Part shown: positions 7,202-9,997 of the stretch, one piece after another | How positions within the stretch are numbered: position 1 is the first letter of the stretch | How the letters are laid out: every line of letters begins with the position of its first letter | Assembly: GCA_016210785.1 (NCBI GenBank) | Contig: JACQTN010000296.1 | Location: 1 to 9,997, forward strand | Direction of reading: 5' to 3' | Length of the DNA stretch: 9,997 nucleotides | Source: Armatimonadota bacterium | Lineage (GTDB): Bacteria > Sysuimicrobiota > Sysuimicrobiia > Sysuimicrobiales > JACQTN01 | Translations under genes and position numbers: made by a program | The notes under the pieces: model-generated | Databases searched by the model: none | The model's input: only the letters and a program-made list of their open reading frames with translations | Told to the model about the DNA's origin: nothing

Positions 7202-7340
7202 CAGCGTCTTCGGGAATAGTCCCGAGCCCGGAGCGGGCCTCCCCCCTCACCCTGGCCTCTGTTATTCCGTGCAAGGGTGAGACATCAGTGAGCACCACCG
7301 ACTCAGCTTCTGAGCCCTCTCCCCCGGTGGGAGAGGGGTA
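7202..7340. repeat. Cluster of palindromic elements, first half of the 7202-7515 gap
   Basis: No gene is seen in this gap. Consecutive hairpins are: TCGGGA/TCCCGA (7210-7225), GCCCG/CGGGC (7226-7238), CTCACCCT/AGGGTGAG (7246-7253 with 7274-7281), CTCAG/CTGAG (7302-7314) and CCCTCTCCC/GGGAGAGGG (7315-7337, 5-nt loop). The CCCTCACCCTGG segment and the CCCTCTCCC hairpin resemble the two halves of a palindromic intergenic repeat common in GC-rich genomes, here separated by about 60 bp. None has a T tract, though the first two could slow transcription after the M14-like gene. Confidence 0.6.
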
Positions 7341-7374
7341 CGAGGAATTCCAGGGCGCGCGTGCTCCAGAATTA

Positions 7375-7477
7375 GTGCCGTTCCAACTATTCGTCTGCGA
7401 TGCTGGCAGGACGGGCCAGCAATGACTGTGCGCCATTCTCGCCATGAGCGACGCGGTTCAATTAGTTGGAACGGCAC
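7375..7477 (+). repeat. 15-bp inverted repeat enclosing an internal hairpin, in the leader of the M24 gene
   Basis: GTGCCGTTCCAACTA at 7375-7389 is the exact reverse complement of 7463-7477. The enclosed 73 nt contain a second perfect 7-bp stem, TGCTGGC/GCCAGCA (7401-7407 with 7415-7421). The element ends 38 bp before the M24 start codon and leaves the ribosome site (GAGGAG, 7502-7507) free. AATTAGT also occurs as a direct repeat at 7370-7376 and 7460-7466. It could be a structured RNA leader, paired operators, or a very small mobile element; I see no flanking target duplication. Confidence 0.7.
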
Positions 7478-7515
7478 CAGGGGCGAAAGGCACGCCATCT
7501 TGAGGAGAAGCCGAC

Positions 7516-8616
7516 ATGACGACGGCGTTTCAGCATCGATGCCGGCGGGCGCAGGAGGCGATGGCGGCGCAGAACCTGGATGGCCTGTTCGCCACCATCT
7601 CTTCCGACCTGCGCTACCTGACCGGTTACACCGGCCACCTCACCACGCGGCTCAACGTGTTCTGGCTGCCGCGGGAGGGCACGCCCACCCTGGTGATGCC
7701 CGGTTTTGAGACCCCTCGGCTGCAGCATTTCCAGGTCTTCTACGACGTGCGGGGATGGGAGGAGACCGAGGACCCCGTGGCGATCGTGAAGGGTCTGGTG
7801 GGTCCCGGCCGCAAGACCATCGCGGTCTCGGACCAGTTCCCGTCCCTGTTCCTGCTGCCGCTCGGGGCGGCGCTGGCCGACGCCAGGTTTGTCTCCGCCG
7901 GCCCCATCCTCACGCCGCTGCGCATGATCAAGGACGCGGACGAGATCGCCACGCTGCGCGAGATCGGCCGGCGCATGGACAAGGTCTTCGAGGAGACAGT
8001 GCGCCTCAAGTTCAGTGGCCGCGCCGAGATGCAGGTGGGCTACGACATCTTTGACATCGTGCGCGCCCACGGTCTCAACCCCGTGCGGGCGGGCGGCGTG
8101 GCCAGCGGGCCCAACTCCGCCTCCCCCCACCACAGCAGCACCGACCGGGTCATCCAGCGCGGTGACGCCATCTGGCTGGAGCTGGGACAGGGCGGCACGC
8201 TCAACGGCTACCTGGCGGACAAGACGCGGTCGGTGCACGTGGGCGAGCCCACCGCCGAGTACCGGCGCGTCTACGAGGTGGTGAAGGCCGCGCAGGAGGC
8301 CGCCTTCCGGGCCATCCGGCCGGGCGTGCCGTGCCAGGAGATCGACCGCACCGGCCGGCGCGCGATCGCCAGCGCCGGCTACGGCCAGTACTTCATCCAC
8401 CGCCTGGGCCACGGGCTCGGGCTGGACGTGCATGAGCCGCCGTACATCGTTGGAGGCAACACCCTCCCCCTGCAGCCCGGGATGGTGTTCAGCGATGAGC
8501 CCGGGATCTATCTCCCGGGGCAGTTCGGCATCCGCATCGAGGACATCGTGACGGTGACGGCGACCGGCGGGGAGCGCTTCTACGCCTCCACGCACGACCT
8601 CCTGGTCGTAGAATAA
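7516..8616 (+). CDS. M24 family Xaa-Pro-type metallopeptidase
   Basis: A 366-residue cytoplasmic peptidase of the pita-bread fold, expected to cleave Xaa-Pro dipeptides or N-terminal Xaa-Pro bonds with two metal ions. Residues 1-140 form the creatinase-like N-terminal domain (DLRYLTGYTGHLTTRLN). The catalytic domain follows: D235 in GYLADKTRSV, H299 in HRLGHGLG, H306 in DVHEPP, E328 in SDEPGIY and E342 in GIRIEDIV match the usual metal and substrate residues. The first metal ligand, normally Asp in a DxG motif 11 residues before the second Asp, is here E222 in LELGQGG, 13 residues before D235, suggesting a two-residue insertion and an Asp-to-Glu change. Length is normal. The ATG at 7516 has GAGGAG 8 nt upstream. 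Neighbouring binding proteins suggest a role in peptide use. Proline specificity is inferred; other M24 members act on creatine or ectoine derivatives. Confidence 0.9.
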   Translation: MTTAFQHRCRRAQEAMAAQNLDGLFATISSDLRYLTGYTGHLTTRLNVFWLPREGTPTLVMPGFETPRLQHFQVFYDVRGWEETEDPVAIVKGLVGPGRKTIAVSDQFPSLFLLPLGAALADARFVSAGPILTPLRMIKDADEIATLREIGRRMDKVFEETVRLKFSGRAEMQVGYDIFDIVRAHGLNPVRAGGVASGPNSASPHHSSTDRVIQRGDAIWLELGQGGTLNGYLADKTRSVHVGEPTAEYRRVYEVVKAAQEAAFRAIRPGVPCQEIDRTGRRAIASAGYGQYFIHRLGHGLGLDVHEPPYIVGGNTLPLQPGMVFSDEPGIYLPGQFGIRIEDIVTVTATGGERFYASTHDLLVVE

Positions 8617-8641
8617 TGGCGCAGGCCAGCGGGCCCGCACG

Positions 8642-9430
8642 ATGTCCACCGTCCTGACGCGGAGGCAGTGGCTGGCGCGCTCGGCCCGGGTGCTCGCCGG
8701 CGCCGGGGCCGCGGCATGGGTGCCGGCGTGGATGTGCGCGCCGGCCGGTGCCCAGGCGCGGTTCAGCGGCGCGGTGCCGGCCGTGCTCTACCTGGGCATG
8801 GGCGTGCAGTTGACGCCGTTCACCGATCCGCGGCTCCGGCGGGCCGTGGCCTCCGCGGTGAACCGGGAAGAAGTGCTGCGCCTGTTCGGCCGCGATTTCC
8901 GCGATGCCCGCGCCGCGATGGGCATCCAGCCGCCGGGGCTGCCCGCCCACAACCCGTCCGCGCAGCCGCTCCCCTACGACGTGGACCGGGCAAAGGCGCT
9001 GCTGGCGGAGGCGGGGTTCGGCGCAGGCCAGGCGCCGCCCGCGGTCGAACTGTGGACCTCCGCGGGGCGGGCGCGCGTGGCGGAGGCGGTGCGCGCCGAC
9101 CTGGTGAAGGTGGGGTTCACCATCACGGTGCGCAGCCTGGCCAACTTCTCCGATCTGGTCCGGCTCGTCCGTGGCGGCGCCGCGCGCCTGTTCCTGATCG
9201 GCTGGGTAGCGGACACGCCGCAGGACATCTTTGCCGACATCCTGTTCCACTCCACGAGCCAGGCCAACCATACCCGCTATGCCAACCCGGAGGTGGACCG
9301 GCTGCTGCGCGAGGCGGCCCAGGCGGCCGATCCGGAGCGGAAGGTGAAAGCATACCAGGAGGCGGAACGTCTCATCGTGCAGGATGCGCCGGTGGTGCCT
9401 CTGCTCTTCTACACCGTCGCGGTTCGCTAG
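8642..9430 (+). CDS. Half-length family 5 (SBP_bac_5) solute-binding protein with Tat signal
   Basis: A 262-residue exported protein. Residues 1-39 are a Tat signal (TRRQWL at 6-11, Ala-rich core, cleavage AQA|RF), so it should be exported folded. The mature part matches only the C-terminal portion of oligopeptide/dipeptide binding proteins: VLYLGMGVQLTPFTDPRLRR, then AVNREEV, PYDVDRAKALLAEAGF, FLIGWVADTPQDIFADILF, NHTRYANPEVDRLL and LIVQDAPVVPLLFYTVAV. Full family members are about 500-550 residues; the first lobe, with much of the ligand site and the start of the hinge, is absent, and the signal joins the second-lobe region directly. There is no stop or frame break, so this is either an in-frame deletion or a genuine short form. 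The ribosome site is weak, 25 bp after the M24 stop; the Tat motif position fixes the ATG. It may be non-functional for classical ligand binding. Confidence 0.8.
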   Translation: MSTVLTRRQWLARSARVLAGAGAAAWVPAWMCAPAGAQARFSGAVPAVLYLGMGVQLTPFTDPRLRRAVASAVNREEVLRLFGRDFRDARAAMGIQPPGLPAHNPSAQPLPYDVDRAKALLAEAGFGAGQAPPAVELWTSAGRARVAEAVRADLVKVGFTITVRSLANFSDLVRLVRGGAARLFLIGWVADTPQDIFADILFHSTSQANHTRYANPEVDRLLREAAQAADPERKVKAYQEAERLIVQDAPVVPLLFYTVAVR

Positions 9431-9473
9431 GGGCGTTGCTGACCAGGCAGAGATCCAAAGGGGGGTGGCAGCG

Positions 9474-9997
9474 GTGGGCGATCGGAAGATTGCGTCGGGG
9501 CGACAACTGACGCGGCGGGAATTCCTGGGGCGCGGTGCCGCGGCGGCCGGCGGCCTCTTTGCCATGGCCCGGGTCGGCGGGACGACCCTGGGCCTGGCGC
9601 AACGAGCCTCCGCGGGCGGGGCTCAGGAACGGCTCACCCTGTTCGTCTGGTCGGGGTTGAACCTTCCCGTGGTGGCCCACGAGGTCTCCCGCTTCTACAT
9701 GAAGAGCCACCCGGACGTGCGCATCGACGTGATGGAAGGGCAGAACTTCGAGGTCTATCCCAAGATGGTGGCCTCGCGCCGGCTCTCCCCGGACCGTCCC
9801 CTGGTCCACTTCGGCTACCAGAACACGCCGGCGACCTACCAGGGCGACGTGGACGACATGTGGGAGAGCCTCGACCTGAACAGCATTCCCAACGCGAGCA
9901 ACGTCCTCGATGAGTACCGCCGGCCCCAGAACAGGGGGATCGGCTTCTCCACGGCGCCCGTGGGGATCATGTACAACAAGAACCTGGTCAAGGAGCC
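9474..9997 (+). CDS. Extracellular solute-binding protein family 1, Tat signal, 3' end outside window
   Basis: The reading frame starts at a GTG and runs open to the window end; 174 codons are visible. TRREFLGRG at residues 13-21 is a textbook Tat motif, followed by an Ala/Gly-rich core and a probable cleavage near residue 47. The mature start, ERLTLFVWSG, then ARG-poor FYMKSHPDVRIDVMEGQNFEVYPKMVASR, and GIGFSTAPVGIMYNKNLVKEP near the end are typical of the first lobe of family 1 binding proteins of the PotD/sugar type (the YNK segment is a common landmark). The ligand, perhaps a polyamine, sugar or oligopeptide-like solute, cannot be told. Start choice: the GTG at 9474 has AAAGGGGGG about 9 nt upstream; an in-frame GTG at 9465 has no room for a ribosome site. 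It lies 43 bp after the half-length binding protein; a permease and ATPase are expected to the right. Confidence 0.88.
   Translation, partial: MGDRKIASGRQLTRREFLGRGAAAAGGLFAMARVGGTTLGLAQRASAGGAQERLTLFVWSGLNLPVVAHEVSRFYMKSHPDVRIDVMEGQNFEVYPKMVASRRLSPDRPLVHFGYQNTPATYQGDVDDMWESLDLNSIPNASNVLDEYRRPQNRGIGFSTAPVGIMYNKNLVKE

Noticed and set aside
7375..7477. Complete MITE with target-site duplication
   Set aside because: The 15-bp arms fit, but the bases directly outside them (AATTA on the left, CAGGG on the right) are not duplicated, so mobility is not supported by this window alone.
7462..8649. Minus-strand open frame of 395 codons opposite the M24 gene
   Set aside because: It is His/Arg/Gly-rich shadow translation of a gene whose metal-binding motifs are clear on the other strand.
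8600..8760. Frameshift hiding the missing first lobe of the family 5 binding protein
   Set aside because: The sequence upstream belongs to the M24 gene and its intact C-terminus, and no other frame there encodes first-lobe motifs; the half-length gene is in frame from its signal peptide.

Overview
The window is G+C-rich throughout (by eye about two thirds G+C, with strong third-position GC). It reads as a chromosomal stretch of a free-living bacterium. A gene for a secreted stalk/copper-amine-oxidase-N-terminal-like protein, two Tat-exported solute-binding proteins, a bacterial ComB, and a glycogen branching enzyme next to a GH57 protein together suggest a high-GC, possibly thermophilic lineage in or near the Bacillota or a related uncultured phylum. 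That placement is inference; no rRNA or other marker gene is present. I saw no tRNA, rRNA, CRISPR array, transposase or phage gene.

Layout. (1) 1-2348, plus strand: the 3' end of glgB, then a GH57 glycosidase-like protein with a DUF3536-like C-terminal part, probably one glycogen/alpha-glucan unit. (2) 2349-2632: convergent intergenic region holding a strong terminator for the minus-strand gene that follows. (3) 2633-6073, minus strand, three genes. Transcribed from right to left they are: a membrane-anchored protein whose cytoplasmic head looks like the C-terminal domain of ribosomal protein L7/L12; comB (2-phosphosulfolactate phosphatase family), whose GTG start directly abuts the previous stop codon; then, after a hairpin and a repeat-rich 225-bp gap, a secreted stalk-domain protein with a tandemly duplicated domain. 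(4) 6074-6250: divergent intergenic region with a good sigma70-type promoter facing right and a dyad over its -10. (5) 6251-9997, plus strand: a zinc carboxypeptidase/deacylase of the succinylglutamate desuccinylase/aspartoacylase family, a palindrome-rich 314-bp gap, an M24 Xaa-Pro-type peptidase, a half-length family 5 solute-binding protein with a Tat signal, and the 5' part of a family 1 solute-binding protein with a Tat signal, cut by the window end.

How the genes may work together. The right-hand block looks like uptake and hydrolysis of peptides or N-acylated amino acids: binding proteins capture a solute outside, and two cytoplasmic metallohydrolases (M14-like and M24) release amino acids. 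No permease or ATPase gene is visible, so they would have to lie beyond the right edge.

No clearly new multi-gene system is evident. The items most worth a second look are the L7/L12-like membrane protein, the half-length binding protein, the 15-bp inverted repeat enclosing a hairpin just upstream of the M24 gene, the altered first metal ligand of the M24 enzyme, and the repeat-rich control region of the stalk-protein gene.
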